A stretch of 64,000 bases of DNA from Bolinopsis microptera (taxonomy: Eukaryota; Ctenophora; Tentaculata; Lobata; Bolinopsidae): positions 17,902,859-17,966,858 of the forward strand of contig NC_087081.1 in assembly GCF_026151205.1 (NCBI RefSeq), read 5' to 3'. Below are positions 45,406 through 59,400 of the stretch, in pieces. Numbering within the stretch: the first letter of the stretch is position 1; each line of letters opens with the position of its first letter. The notes beneath the pieces are model-generated. The model worked only from the letters and a program-made list of their open reading frames with translations, did no database searches and had not been told where the DNA came from. Both the position numbers and the translations under genes were made by a program.

Positions 45406-46410
45406 TAAGTTTAACTATGTTTATTATGATATTATTATTCATTGTAATGTGGCAATAAAATTTAAATTTTGTTTTACTCTTTTTTTTTAATTTGTTTTAC
45501 TTATATTTTTACATAGTGCGATGATATTTTGTAGGCATGATGTGATGTCATACATTTTACTTTACTTTACTTTATTGTAGCTGTACTTTATGATAAAACA
45601 CAAACAACAAAGCTTTGAAATATACTGTCTCTTTTTGAGATTTGAATAACATTACTGTAATGTTTCAAATTATATTTTAAATGTCCAACAAAAATGAAGA
45701 TATTTCATTTTATTATTACGTAAACTGTATCCATGAAATATTAATTTCTTTAGTGTTTAACCATTGCGCTAAGCGCTTGCAATAGTTTGATTGACGATGT
45801 CAACCCATCGAGATCGTTGCTCTGCGAATTCTTAAATTATTGATTTTTTGAAGGGTTGTTTTTATATAGGGTCATTGTGACAATTATGTGTATATTGTTT
45901 GAATAATTTTATATAATTTAGTTGAGATGTGTGTGAACTGTGACCAACCAGTTATAATTTTTGGAAAACAACATTTATGCAGTCAAAATCTTTTACGGTC
46001 CAATCGAGCAGGGCGTGGTTATGTTGATTAGTTAATAGCACACGTTTTAGCTGATAGGATACTACACAGTACACAGTCATCCATTGTTACCCCTGACCAT
46101 AAATGAAAGTTCTCTCTGCTTTTATAGATGGCAAAAAGCTTGCAAATTCTGTGTTGCTAAGGCCCAGTCTGTGTTGCTTGGGCCAAGGCGCATTCACTTT
46201 TTCTTCTGTTGAAGAAAATAACCCCAAGTGATTTAGGAATGACACTAAGGAATTAAAAATAAAGCACGGTTGATACATCTGAAAAGAAAGGCTCTATGTC
46301 AACCATCCAGAGTGTGCTGAAATTTGTGCAGATACAATTATCTCCTAAATCACAACAAAGGAATCAACATAGTAATTATAGCATTGGTAAGTTGCAAAAT
46401 TGAACCTCTG
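45406..46410. other. Gap: AT-rich sequence without supported features
   Basis: Only small simple repeats such as (TTTAC)n near 45550 are visible. A minus-strand ORF at 46278-46087 has no recognisable homology. Confidence 0.35.
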
Positions 46411-46414
46411 CTGC

Positions 46415-47133
46415 TTAAGGGGGCAGGAGGGGTCATTATGAAATTTCTCTCAAAATTGATTTCACAGTTGTTAGAGGTTCTGATACAGACTTCTGATAGA
46501 GGGGAGTGATATCTATCAGCTGCTTTTGTTGCCATGATGGAAAAATATTGTTCTTAGCCGAAGTTAGCCGCCGGTCAAAGGTCAGCGCTCATGTGTAATT
46601 GTATTGCGCAAATGATTTTCAATCGCACGCCCTGAAAATCGAGTCTAAAAATCTTCCCCTACATTTTTTGAGCAATCACCTTGAAACTTTCGGGATATGT
46701 TCTAAGCACCATTTAGAAGATTCTGGTTTATCATGATTTTTAGAAAAGTTTTTATCCGATTTTGAAAATCTTGGACCTGGAAAATTGTCAAAAAACGAGG
46801 TCCAAGATTTTCAAAATCGGATACAAAAATTTTTAAAGCCTATCTTATAGTTCTGATAAACGAGAATTTTCTAAATGGTCCTTAGAACATGTCCTGAAAG
46901 TTTCAAGGTGATTGCTTTAAAAATGTTGAGAAGATTTTCAGGGCACAGAATTGAAAATCACTTGTGCAATACAATTACACATGAGAGCTGACTTTTGACC
47001 GGCGATAACTTTGGCTACGAAAAGTATTTTTCCATGGCATCAAAAGCAGCTGATAGATATCACTCCCCTCTATCAGAAACAACTACAAAATCAATTTCTA
47101 GAGAAATTTTATAAAGACCCCCTGCCCCCTTAA
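46415..47133. mobile_element. Intact TTAA-flanked foldback element, family B
   Basis: TTAA at 46415-46418 and 47130-47133 flank 711 bp whose ends are inverted repeats (GGGGGCAGGAGGGGTCATTA / ATAAAGACCCCCTGCCCCC). The arms stay complementary far inward, down to a central hairpin of GATTTTGAAAATCTTGGACC and its complement near 46760-46820. There is no ORF. TTAA flanks would suit a piggyBac-type non-autonomous element, although piggyBac ends usually start with C, so the superfamily is open. Other copies lie at 9333, 21465, 31184, 62977 and 63841. Confidence 0.75.
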
Positions 47134-47217
47134 TGACGGCTATAACAAAACCTTCAAGACTTTCAAACTTTGCTTCCAGTATTATGGTTCATGCAGAATT
47201 GGCATGCTTTGTAATTG

Positions 47218-47431
47218 CGTTGTACCAGTGGCGTAACGAAGGGCCCCGCCAACCCCGCTGTGCAGGGGTGCTATCATAGGGGGTGCCAAATTGTCATTTT
47301 AATGTGGGACAATTTCGAAAAACATAACTACAGTATAACTATCCTATAAAATCATCTAATTTGTTCAATTTTAGGGAGGGCGCCAAAAGGGGAGGGGCCC
47401 CAACAGGCAACGTTACGCCACTGCGTTGTAC
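47218..47431. mobile_element. hAT MITE with perfect 8-bp duplication
   Basis: CGTTGTAC at 47218-47225 and 47424-47431 flanks a 198-bp element beginning CAGTGGCGTAACG and ending CGTTACGCCACTG, with GC-rich subterminal GGGCCCC. CAGTGGCGTA ends and 8-bp duplications are hallmarks of hAT MITEs in animals. There is no coding content. Confidence 0.88.
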
Positions 47432-47489
47432 ATTTTATAATAGATATTGAACAGACGTTATATTAAACAGAGAACAGATATGAATTTAG

Positions 47490-50400
47490 GGGCTGTAGAG
47501 TCCTGCCCGCTACTAAATGATTACAAGCAAAAGTTACTTTGGTCTCGTTTCCCTCAGTCTGTCCTTGGAGGACTCAGGTAATCAATAATCAGTTATTTTG
47601 TAATTAGGGTGAAAATTTCAGCATTTAAATGAGAAACTCTATAGCTAAGGATCCTCTCCATAAACTAAATCTTTAGGGCACCTAATATTTAAAAATGTTT
47701 TCAACACAATTCATTCAAAAAAAGGGGGTTTTAGAGGAATTGGTCTATTGGGGATAATATAAGGTGTGCTGCTAAACTGAAAGTGTCATTATTATCTTTA
47801 TAAGGAAATACTTCAATGAAATCAAATGCAGTATTTCTATTACGCGCATATGATTAACCAACAACACAAGGACTGTGGTTAACCATGTAGTACAGACAGA
47901 TCCGTCTGAAAAAATCGATCTGCCTACACACAAAGCTTACAAAGGATTTTTGACTTCTTTGAGTCCCATTAAGTGCCCTTTATGGCTGACCAACTTTTCC
48001 AAACTTTTCCACTTGTCTTAGGGTCACTTTTTGCCACTTTACCACTTTTTACCACCTTTCTTGTTTGTCGAATATCTTAAGTTGTGAACATCATAAAAGG
48101 TTGCATATTAATCGAGGGTGTTCATATTATCAGGAATAAAAACTTTCGTACAGACAATTTTTACGTCAGATAATCAGTTAATTGGATAATTATCAATTAG
48201 CTACTTAGCAAAAATTCAAAATTTTTGTATTGGCTCAAAATGATTGGAATAGCTTAAAACACGGAGAAAAGTAGTTTCTAGAAAAACTTCGCAAATTTCA
48301 TGTGACTAAATTTTTCGGTGACTAATTTTGAAGTAGACCGAAATTTTAGTAGAGCATATATGAATTAATTTTTATTGAGCTTACTTTCTTTATCATATGT
48401 TTATGATAAATAGTTAAATATTGCTAACTGTACACAGGTCCCTACTGGTGTAATAAGAAATTTTATGCTATGATATGTAACTAATGTATGTAATGTTGGC
48501 TCGAAAAGTCAAAAAATTCGACTAAAATTGTTGTAGACTAAAAATTTGAGAAATTTGTGCCAAAAATTATGGTAACCAAAATTATAGTAACCAAATTTAT
48601 TGTGACCCAAATTTGTTGGCCCTAAGATATTTGTAGTTGGAGTTGAGTTAATGTCGGCAGATTTTAGTAATCAGGAATTACTAAGTCGAAAGGGCTGAAA
48701 CTGAAAAACGTTAACCACAGGATATTAGAGTTTTATAATTAATTCGATCGATTTTCACAGAAACTGCACCAAAGGCACATTTAAGATCGAACCGATAGCC
48801 TGCTGTACTATTACTAGTACTATCACTTTATTGATTTCAATGATGAATCAGTGGGGTTAAGATAATCCCATAATATGTAATAAATAAAACCTCTTCGAGT
48901 CTGTACTGTCAATTGTGCTAATCTGAACCGACCTACCTGGATTACCATCTACCTCTTCTTTTCCTCAATAATCAGACCGAGTTGTGGAAGAAATGTGATT
49001 CAGTGGGTGATGTAAGTACTTATCGAGCTGTATTCAATCACAATAGTAATATACGTTTCATGCTATTTGATAACTTTTGGCGAAAAACAATTTCGAAAAT
49101 TTCGAAAAAGTCTTGAAAAAAAATGTACGTAAATGAAAAATTTTCGAAGTTTTTCAAAAAACTTACCGGAAAAATCAAATAAATGGAATAGAAAATGGTC
49201 TCGAAAAGTTGAAAATTGTGACTAAAATTATTGTAGACTATAAATTTGTAACCAAATTGATTGGCCTTAAGGTGCATTCGTGTAACAATATTGGAATATC
49301 CGAAGTAAAATAAATGTTAGATTTTTTAAATGATTCGGTCGGTCTCTCCTACTGTCTGGTCTTGACAGAGGTTCTACTTTTATCTAGGTACACCGTATGC
49401 AGAACACTTGTATTTCTGCAGAGTAAAAAAAATGCATGCGGAGTAAACAAAGATAATTATGGCATTCAGCAATTGTTTAGGTTAGTAAAAGTAATTTATC
49501 CTATTTCAGGTTAAGAAGTGTTGCAGTGTCAGCTATCATCGGTCAACTTCTCCTATTTTTACTGCCCATCATTCTAGCCGCTATATCAACATTTGCGAAT
49601 TATTGTAAGTAACTATGGTAACTAGTAGTGTAACTATGGTAACATGTAGTGTAACTATGGTAACTAGTAGTGTAACTATGGTAGCTAGTAGTGTAACTAT
49701 GGTATTTGCGAATTATTGTAAGTAATAATTTTGTAATTTGTAAAGTTCGTAGATTCCTCTACAGGGTCATCGAATAGTTCGACCGCCCTTGTTTTACAGT
49801 ACACTACATTGTAGATGTTCTGAAGGAGTATCCTAAGATTCTTGATCTTTTGGCAAAGGCACCCCTCCTCATTTAACCCTCAATTTAACCCTCAATCAAG
49901 ATCGCATAGATCCAATGAATCCTTAGCTACTCCCTAGACTGAGTGACACTGGGATTCGAACCCTTAACCTTCTGTACAGAAGGCGGAAGCTCTAACCACT
50001 AGGCCACCCAGCCCCAGTACATATTATTTTGTTCGAACTGGAAAGGGGCTCTTTAAACAAAGCAAGAGCTTCGGATGTCATGAAGGGACCACACAAAAGC
50101 TATGTGTATAATCTGCTAATCTGTATATAAGTGGCTTAGGGAAGAGGAGGGTTGAATAGATCAAAATATACGTTATTTTTAAATCTTTCCGAAGATGATT
50201 GTAGGCTCTATAATATGGAAAATGCTTTGTTTCGGGGGACCCCCCCCCCCCCCCCCCCCCCTCCTGTTTCAACCCCTGGCATATTTTAATAGTCTCTAAA
50301 TTGTGCTAATTACGATAAGAAAAAGTGAATTTTTTTCAAATCTAATCATTTAACTTGATACCTTAATTACACAATTTTTCCTCAGATTCCTCAGATTCCC

Positions 50401-53400
50401 CCCAACCATTCTTGTTGATAAATGGAACATTTGGCATTGTTCTCTTCCTTGCGCTGACAGTCTTGAAAACACTTCCACTACCGAAGACTAATAAAATTTC
50501 CCAAGACCTCCCGACCTATAGATTTTCTTTAGAGGAGGAAAGCGTTATTTCCAATAATTTTCTGACCTGGGAAAACTTGACTTTCCTATTCCCGAGACAC
50601 GGGCATTATCTGTTCAGAATTATTGACCCATTTTGCTACGCACTGACATTTACCCTTGGATGTGAAGTGTCGCGAATATCATACATGAGATCTATCCTTC
50701 AACTTCAAGATGAGGCTTATATACCTCTTTTTATTTTTATGTGGTTCTCTTACCTGGTCGGATTATATCCACTGATATCAAACGTTCCGGCTGAAGTCGC
50801 TACTTACAAAGGCCATGACACAGCTGGTACAGATCATCTCTACCGACCCTGCTATCTGCTGGGGTTATCCGGGACTATTTTTCTTCTGCTTATTGTGTAA
50901 GTACTTACTATTATGAAAATAATTATGGGTATGTATGGAATTGCACATTTTTATTCTGAATTTCCTTATTAATAATGTTATCAATCAACATTCATGATAA
51001 TTTGTTTTTTATATCACTTTATTTTCGATCCTCGGCATTGCTTTTCAATGTGATAACTTTGACTCTGTTTGTTTTATTCTTTAGAGAGCGGTTTATAGGA
51101 AAGTGGAAACTAGAATAGCTGTGGTCATTATCATAATATTATAGGGAGGAAGCTAATATTATTTACAAGACAGATGTCGTTATGCTAGTCAGGGTCACGT
51201 ATTACGTTACTACTAAAGGGGGAGAGGTTTGTAAATGATTAAGCTAGTGTAATTTTGTATACACAATAGCTATGTGTAAAACAAAATAACGGAGGGTTAA
51301 GTGCAGCCTGGGAGACTGAGAGTAACTTAATAATTGAAGGTACAGGTGTTTCTAGATTATCATTGATTCAGATACAGTAAAACTCCGATTTACCGCGCCC
51401 CGATTTATATGTTTTTTTCCCAACAATTTAGATCCTTTTTTATCCTTTTTTCGACAGTTTGGTCCGAATTTTAAGACAATTTGAGTTTTCTGTACCCTAA
51501 AGACATATTTGTCCAGGTCTAATTATTTCTTCTTTAACGGCTTAGTGGCTCAGTTGGTTAATCCGCCTGGTATTGCTTGAGGTACCAGGTTCGATTCCCG
51601 ACTCTGTCACTAGCCGTGGGGTGAGCGTCGTCGACGTCAGCTAAGGATCCTGAGTGGTCTATGCAGCCCCCCGGTCCACTCAGCCAAATACTCGAGAAAT
51701 CGGGTGTGAGGGTTAAATGAGGAGCTGCCCATTGCAGCAAAGTCTCGGGCGAAGAAAGTATGGTACACACTACCTTAACCGTCACTGGCCTAATGTGTAA
51801 TTGAATCCTTCGGCTTCCTGTAATTGGCTGGTTTAAACGTTTGAAAAATTGGTGTTGGTGGGGCCCGAAGTAAAAAAAAATTTTTTTGGTTAAAAAAAAA
51901 AATTTTTTAAGTTTTGCAACTGTTTTTCGTAATCTGGTTTAATGAAAAGGAGGAAGCCCCTTAAGTCACTAAGAATTATTTGGGGGGGGGATACCCTGAT
52001 TGGAACTTATTGATCCTTATTTTAAATAAACTATTTGTAAATAGTAGGAAAGTGAAGATACGACCCCCCCGTCCCCCTTCACAGTTTAAAATTAGAGGGG
52101 CCAAAAAACGCAAGAAATTTTAGTTTAAAAAAAATTTCAAAATAAGTTTATTATTTTTAGATTGCTAACCCATAATAGGGTTTCATTACAAAAAAAATCA
52201 CATTTAAAATTTGGGGCTTTACCACCCATTTTAAAAACCATTTTTGGACCCTAAATCAAAACCCCGTTTTTTCCCCGGGGGTTTTTGCTTTCTCCCGGTA
52301 CGAAATTTGCCAGTGGGCGCAAAAACCTCATGAAGATGTTTCCAAGTTGGGAGCCCCGGCTCGTGAAAACCTGTAAAAAAATCCCTTTTTAAAGACACGG
52401 TAAAAAACGGAACACGGGGACACGGTACACGGTACAACCGGTACACACCGGGACACGGTAATCAACGGTTTTAAAACCGGTAAACAAGGTACACGTACAC
52501 GGGGGCGATTTATACCCTTTCCCTCTGAGTTTTTTCCTTCTCCGCTTTTCCTTTTTTTGGGAGGATTTTCCCCGGGGTATGGGCCGGCTAATTAGTATAT
52601 ACTAATAACTAATTTGGCGGGGGTTGCTTCGTCGAGAACGCAAGCGGGGGATTCGAAAAATGGTCGAAAGTGGGCTTGTTGCAAAGTGGAGAAGAAAAAT
52701 TTTAGATAAAAATTATTTTCCTGGGTTTTACCTGAAAAAAAAACTAAATTTCAAACCCAAATAAAATGTAGGGGGACCGGGGGGGGTTATTTTAAAACAT
52801 ATTTTAAAAGGTTCTATGGGATACAAAATAAAGTGATTAACTTTTTTACATAATTTTGGGAAATTTTAGGGGCCAAGAAGATTTTAAAAACCTTTTGAAC
52901 TAAATAAAAAATCTCTGGCCCACTTCAATATAATCAAATGAAAAAAAAGGGGTCGTAAAAAGGGGGAAAAGGGCGACGGCCTGCTTGCCGCACTGCGATT
53001 TCGTAAAACTGTTTGAAAAAATTTTTAATTTTTTACATTTAATAAGGTTTTATCATCGGCAGGACCTCCCAAGTCCTTTCAAAAAAGTGACTCTATACAA
53101 CGCTGCGAATTGTTCCACTGAGTGAGCGTGTTTTTTCCCTGCCGGGGAGAATGCCGGTCACATCCTCCGCAGTGAAATAAATCACCTGCCCAGCTTCCTT
53201 ACATTTTGCTAAGAGTCAAGTTTGAGAGAGGTAGAGTCGGGCGACCCACAAACTTGGGTTAAAAACTATTTTTTAACGATTTAAGTGACGAAAAAATTTT
53301 GACTTGTAATACAGACGATTTATACCATTTTAAAATTTTGCAACAGATAGAAAAGCATGGAGAAGGTTTTAAACATGATTATTTTATTTTCGTGTTATTT

Positions 53401-56400
53401 TTTTTCGGGACTTTTCATCATCAAATGTTCTTTATGTCTATTTTTTGATTTGAATAAAGTTTTTTTAAAAATAAAGGTTCTAACATTTTATTATACAGTT
53501 TTTAAAAGAAAAAACTTTCAGGTAGGTGAAAATCCAAATAATCAGTTGAAAAAAAATGGTCCGTGGAGCGCAAAAATAAAATTTAAAATTTTTTGCTATT
53601 CGTCTCCTACCAATATTTTTTCAGCAGGAGCTTTTTTTGTGCTCCCCCAATGTTTTTTTTTCAGCAGGGCCTCCCCCCAATCACATGAAAAATTTACAAT
53701 AAAAGAAGATTAGGTTCTCAACCGCGCTTGATATAATTTTTTTTAAATGTATTACTTTTTTTAATTTTAAGATATAAAAAAAATTTTAAAATAGTAATAA
53801 ATTTTGTCATTGAAATATTGCACGGCTCAAAAGGGGCCAAATTTATTCAGGGCTGTTACCAGCGCAGGGTTTGCTACTTGTTACCGCCCCCAAAACAACT
53901 TTTTCTTTAATTTTTCAGGGTTGTTGGCCCCCCTAAATTGCCCTTCTCGGCTACCAGAAACAGGCTTGTCCCTATTCAATGGTAAAAATCTGCCAGCACT
54001 TCCCCTTTTTGGGGGTTTGTTTATATAGCAAAAAAATAACTGTCTTTTTTGACAAGGCAGAAAAAAATCTAAAAGTTAGGGGAAAAACCTCAATTTAATG
54101 TTCCCCCATTTCCGTAACACTTTTGAAAGTTTCTAAAGTTATGGGGAAAAACCCAAATTTTAATTTTCCCTTTTTTACCGAACAAGGCAAGAAAGTATCA
54201 AAAGTTATGGGTAAAACCCAATTTAAGTTTTCCCTTATTTACCAACTTTTGAAAAAAAACTAAAAGTTGGGTAAAAAACCCAAATTTTAAGTTCCCTTAT
54301 TTTTCCGAAACAAGGCAAGAAAAACTAAAGTTTTTGGGTAAAACCTCAATTTAATGTCCCCCTTTTTTCCGTAAAACAAAAGGGGGAAGGGAGGGGATCC
54401 CCCAAAAGTTTTTTATTTGGGGTATAAAAACCTCAATTTAAAAAAAAGGGGGCCCCTAGGCCCTTACCGGTAAAAAAAGGCGGGGAAAAAAAATTTTTCG
54501 AAAAAAAATTTTTGGGGATTTGGGGGTAAACCAATTTAAAAAATTTCCTTATTTTTACCGTTTTTTAAACTAGGCAAAAGGGGGAAAGTATTTTTCCCCC
54601 CCCCCAAATTTGGGTTTTGGGTAAAAAAACCCCAATTAATGTTCCCCCATTTCCGTAACAAGGCAAGAAAGTACTAAAAGTTATGGGTAAAACCTCAATT
54701 TAAGTTCCCTTTTTTTTACCGTAAACACTTTTTGAAATATTAAAAGTTATGGGTAAAACCTAAATTTTAAGTTCCCTTTTTTTACCGTAAAAAAGGCAAG
54801 AAAAATACTAAAAAGTTTTTGGGAAAACCCAATTTAATGTTCCCTATTTACCGAACACTTTAAAAAAAAATCTAAAATTTTTGGGGAAAACCCAAATTTA
54901 ATGTTCCCTTATTTCCCCTAAAAAGGGAAGAAAATAACTAAAAGTTTTGGGTAAAAAACCTCAATTTAATTTTTCCCTTATTTACCGTAACACAGAAAGT
55001 TCTAAAAGTTAGGGGGAAAAACCCCAAATTTTAATGTTCCCTTATTTTCCAAAAAAAGGCGGAAAATTAAATAAAAAAAGGGGGCCCCAAAAAAACCGCC
55101 CTTAGGTTTTTTTTCGGGGAAAAAATCCCAAAAAATTTTGGGGTTTAAAATGTTTTTTTCCGCGGGGCCAAAAGTTGGGCCCCAAAAGCCCCCAAAAGGG
55201 GGCAACTAGCGCTGGCCGCGCAGGCGCAACCCAGCGCTGTTTTCGAAACGCCGCTGGGGGGCCAATTGCGCTGGTGGCAAACAACCGGGTGGAATTATAG
55301 CCCCCCCAACAACTAAAATAGCGCCAGCCCCTGGGGCGCAATAGGCGGATGGCAAACAAAGCCTGGAAAAGCAACAATTTTCGCATATATTTTTTTTGCC
55401 TGGCCAGGGTTATCCACCTGGAAAGGCGTAGCGACAACTAGCGCGGAAAGCCATTCGCATATAAATTTTGCGGCTCCAGCCGTTAAACCAGTGGGGGCGA
55501 TACGACAAAAGGGGATAAAGTATTGTCCCAAAGCCCTTAATTTCCCCCGGGGGAAAATACAAAAGAAGGGGAAAAAAACCCAAATTAATGTTCCCTTATT
55601 TAGAAACAGAAGTACCCAAAAAAGTTATGGGTAAAACCTCAATTTAATGTTCCCTTATTTACCGTAACACTTCCCTTTTCCCTATTTTTTTAATGACTCG
55701 ATTGACATTCAGTGACAAATAGATATGCATGTTGAAATAATCAAATAGATATAATACATGTAAGAATTTTTCTATGAGCATCATTTTCTTTTGATTTTTA
55801 ACAAATCTATGAACACTAGCAATTAATTTTGTTGCATCTATCTAACTTCTTTTCACTTCAGAACATTGGTGCAGTTGGTAGTAACAGTAACTCTGACAGC
55901 TGTGATACATAATGTACCACACCACAATTTGACATGGCTTGTTGCTACAGTTTCTGCTCTGCTCAGTTGCAATGTTCTTGCGTTACAGAGAGGTTAGTTG
56001 GAACTTCCTTTCGGACTCAATATTTTACAAGGATATTTTACAGGATTCAAATTAATACTGCATGGCATGGTGATATAAATCATCAGTACTAAAATTCAAA
56101 TCTGATGTATAAAATACCGTTAATAATAATATGTTTCCTAAGTCCAAACAAAGACAATATTTTAAGTTTTCTCAGAACATAACAAATAAACACAGTTCGG
56201 CTATGCTGGGTGCTACCCTCCAGCTATAGTCAAGCTTGTCCCCCTGAATCCTGATAACATAGCGAACTGTTTTATGCATAAATTATGAAACATTATTAAC
56301 TACACTTATGCAACTTCTATAATGAAATGATATTTCAATCGAATGACAGAATTGGTCATTTTTTATTCGAATAAAGCTGTATAATAATTGGACTATTTCG

Positions 56401-59400
56401 GTATGAACTTGTGCCATTCTTTGTCAAATTTTCCGATTCGATCGGTAAATGTCCATTGTCCTCATACCATACACTATAAAACTAAGAAAAAGGATAGTTT
56501 GCGTTGGAATCTGTCTTTATCCAATAGAATGCTTTAAGTTTACGGAATTATGGGTTGAAAGGAGAAGATACTAGGCACTAGGCAGGCAGGGGTTTCAAGG
56601 AATCGCCAAATGAGAGTAGGTATTTACCACTGATGAGAATTTCATTCATCATTGACCCAGAAAGTTAGACAGTGTATTATAACATATTATTTAGTATATA
56701 CTAAAACTGTGCTTCAGGTCATTTTTTGTCTCAACTGTGCCCCAAGTGTGCCCCAGCTGTGCCCCAACTGCATCTGCCCCAAGTGTGCCCCAAGTAACTT
56801 TATGCCCCAACTGTGCCCCAACTGTGCCCCAGGGAATACAATTTTGTGCCCCAACTGGGGCACAGTTGTGCCTAGCTAGATTACCAAATTGCCCTTTTAT
56901 GTTTAATATTATATTTATTATCAGCAGGAGAGCCTGTAGAGTGTACAGTTGTATCAGGTGGCCTTCTAACTTGCCCCAACAATACCAAGGATTATACGTA
57001 ACAGGTTTTTAAGTTCCAATTATTCATCAGGGGTTTATAAAAGTCTAAAGTTTTGGATGAGCTTAGCGTTCAGTACCTTCATCAGTTTGACAATATCTAT
57101 CACATCTCCTTTAATGGATATACAGGTGTGTTTACCTTTATCTCTTTATTAAATCATGTTTCGATATATAACTGTATAACTACTGCGTGACTTGAATTTA
57201 AATATTATTATTATTCCTATTGGTAATCTTTCTTCGCTCTTATGAGTGTAGTGGGTCGATCATATAGTTTGATAGTTGGTGACGAAGTGAGAGTCTCCAC
57301 TCAGTATTGACACTGTGTTATTACTGAGTGGAGACTACTAATAGGAATAATAATAATATTTAAATTCAAGTTACAAATTATTCAACAGGATCATACCAAC
57401 AAAAATTATTTAAAAGATTAAATACTGAAAGATATATTTAAAATGAGATATATATTTTTTAAATTTTTAAAAGATTGAATAATGGTAATCTGTGCCCATA
57501 ATACAAGTTGTCCCAACATTTATTGCAAGCATCTTTCACCTCCTTAAGTTCATTAAAGCTATTAATAATCGTATTTCTTACACCTAAAGGCTAAATCACT
57601 TCTTAGAACAGATAACAAGTTCATCCTCGGTCTGCCTAATCTACCAGCAAACAGATTGTCAGATTGAATGGCGAATGCACCCCCCTGCTGAGCAGTGCCA
57701 CTTGAACTGTTTTACTGGCTCCTGAGAATATGGCCGAACATCTTCCAACGCCGATACTCAATAATCAATATGCTCAGACACAGGGGGGTAACGTTGCGGC
57801 ACTGCTCAGACACAGGGGGGTAACGTTGCGGCACTGCTCAGACACAGGGGGGTAACGTTGCGGCACTGCTCAGACACAGGGGGGTAACGTTGCGGCACTG
57901 CTCAGACACAGGGGGGTAACGTTGCGGCACTGCTCAGACACAGGGGGGTAACGTTGCGGCACTGCTCAGACACAGGGGGTAACTTTGCGGCACTGCTCAG
58001 ACACAGGGGGTAACGTTGCGGCACTGCTCAGACACAGGGGGGTAACGTTGCGGCACTGCTCAGACACAGGGGGGTAACGTTGCGGCACTGCTCAGACACA
58101 GGGGGGTAACGTTGCGGCACTGCTCAGACACAGGGGGGTAACGTTGCGGCACTGCTCAGACACAGGGGGGTAACGTTGCGGCACTGCTCAGACACAGGGG
58201 GGTAACGTTGCGGCACTGCTCAGACACAGGGGGGTAACGTTGCGGCACTGCTCAGACACAGGGGGTAACTTTGCGGCACTGCTCAGACACAGGGGGTAAC
58301 GTTGCGGCACTGCTCAGACACAGGGGGGTAACGTTGCGGCACTGCTCAGACACAGGGGGGTAACTTTGCGGCACTGCTCAGACACAGGGGGGTAACGTTG
58401 CGGCACTGCTCAGACACAGGGGGGTAACGTTGCGGCACTGCTCAGACACAGGGGGGTAACGTTGCGGCACTGCTCAGACACAGGGGGGTAACGTTGCGGC
58501 ACTGCTCAGACACAGGGGGGTAACGTTGCGGCACTGCTCAGACACAGGGGGGTAACGTTGCGGCACTGCTCAGACACAGGGGGGTAACGTTGCGGCACTG
58601 CTCAGACACAGGGGGGTAACGTTGCGGCACTGCTCAGACACAGGGGGGTAACGTTGCGGCACTGCTCAGACACAGGGGGTAACTTTGCGGCACTGCTCAG
58701 ACACAGGGGGTAACGTTGCGGCACTGCTCAGACACAGGGGGGTAACGTTGCGGCACTGCTCAGACACAGGGGGGTAACGTTGCGGCACTGCTCAGACACA
58801 GGGGGTAACGTTGCGGCACTGCTCAGACACAGGGGGGTAACGTTGCGGCACTGCTCAGACACAGGGGGGTAACGTTGCGGCACTGCTCAGACACAGGGGG
58901 GTAACGTTGCGGCACTGCTCAGACACAGGGGGTAACTTTGCGGCACTGCTCAGACACAGGGGGTAACGTTGCGGCACTGCTCAGACACAGGGGGTAACGT
59001 TGCGGCACTGCTCAGACACAGGGGGTAACTTTGCGGCACTGCTCAGACACAGGGGGTAACGTTGCGGCACTGCTCAGACACAGGGGGTAACGTTGCGGCA
59101 CTGCTCAGACACAGGGGGGTATCGTTGCGGCACTGCTCAGACACAGGGGGGTAACGTTGCGGCACTGCTCAGACACAGGGGGTAACGTTGCGGCACTGCT
59201 CAGACACAGGGGGTAACTTTGCGGCACTGCTCAGACACAGGGGGTAACGTTGCGGCACTGCTCAGACACAGGGGGGGGTAACGTTGCGGCACTGCTCAGA
59301 CACAGGGGGTAACGTTGCGGCACTGCTCAGACACAGGGGGGTAACGTTGCGGCACTGCTCAGACACAGGGGGGTAACGTTGCGGCACTGCTCAGACACAG

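Noticed and set aside
53357-55437. ORFs 53357-53713, 53804-54028 and 55437-55102
   Set aside because: They lie in the second low-quality block, with low-complexity Phe/Lys-rich translations and no motif.
56652-57012. Cys/Pro-rich ORFs resembling a small cysteine-rich protein
   Set aside because: They are translations of the CTGTGCCCCAA minisatellite.
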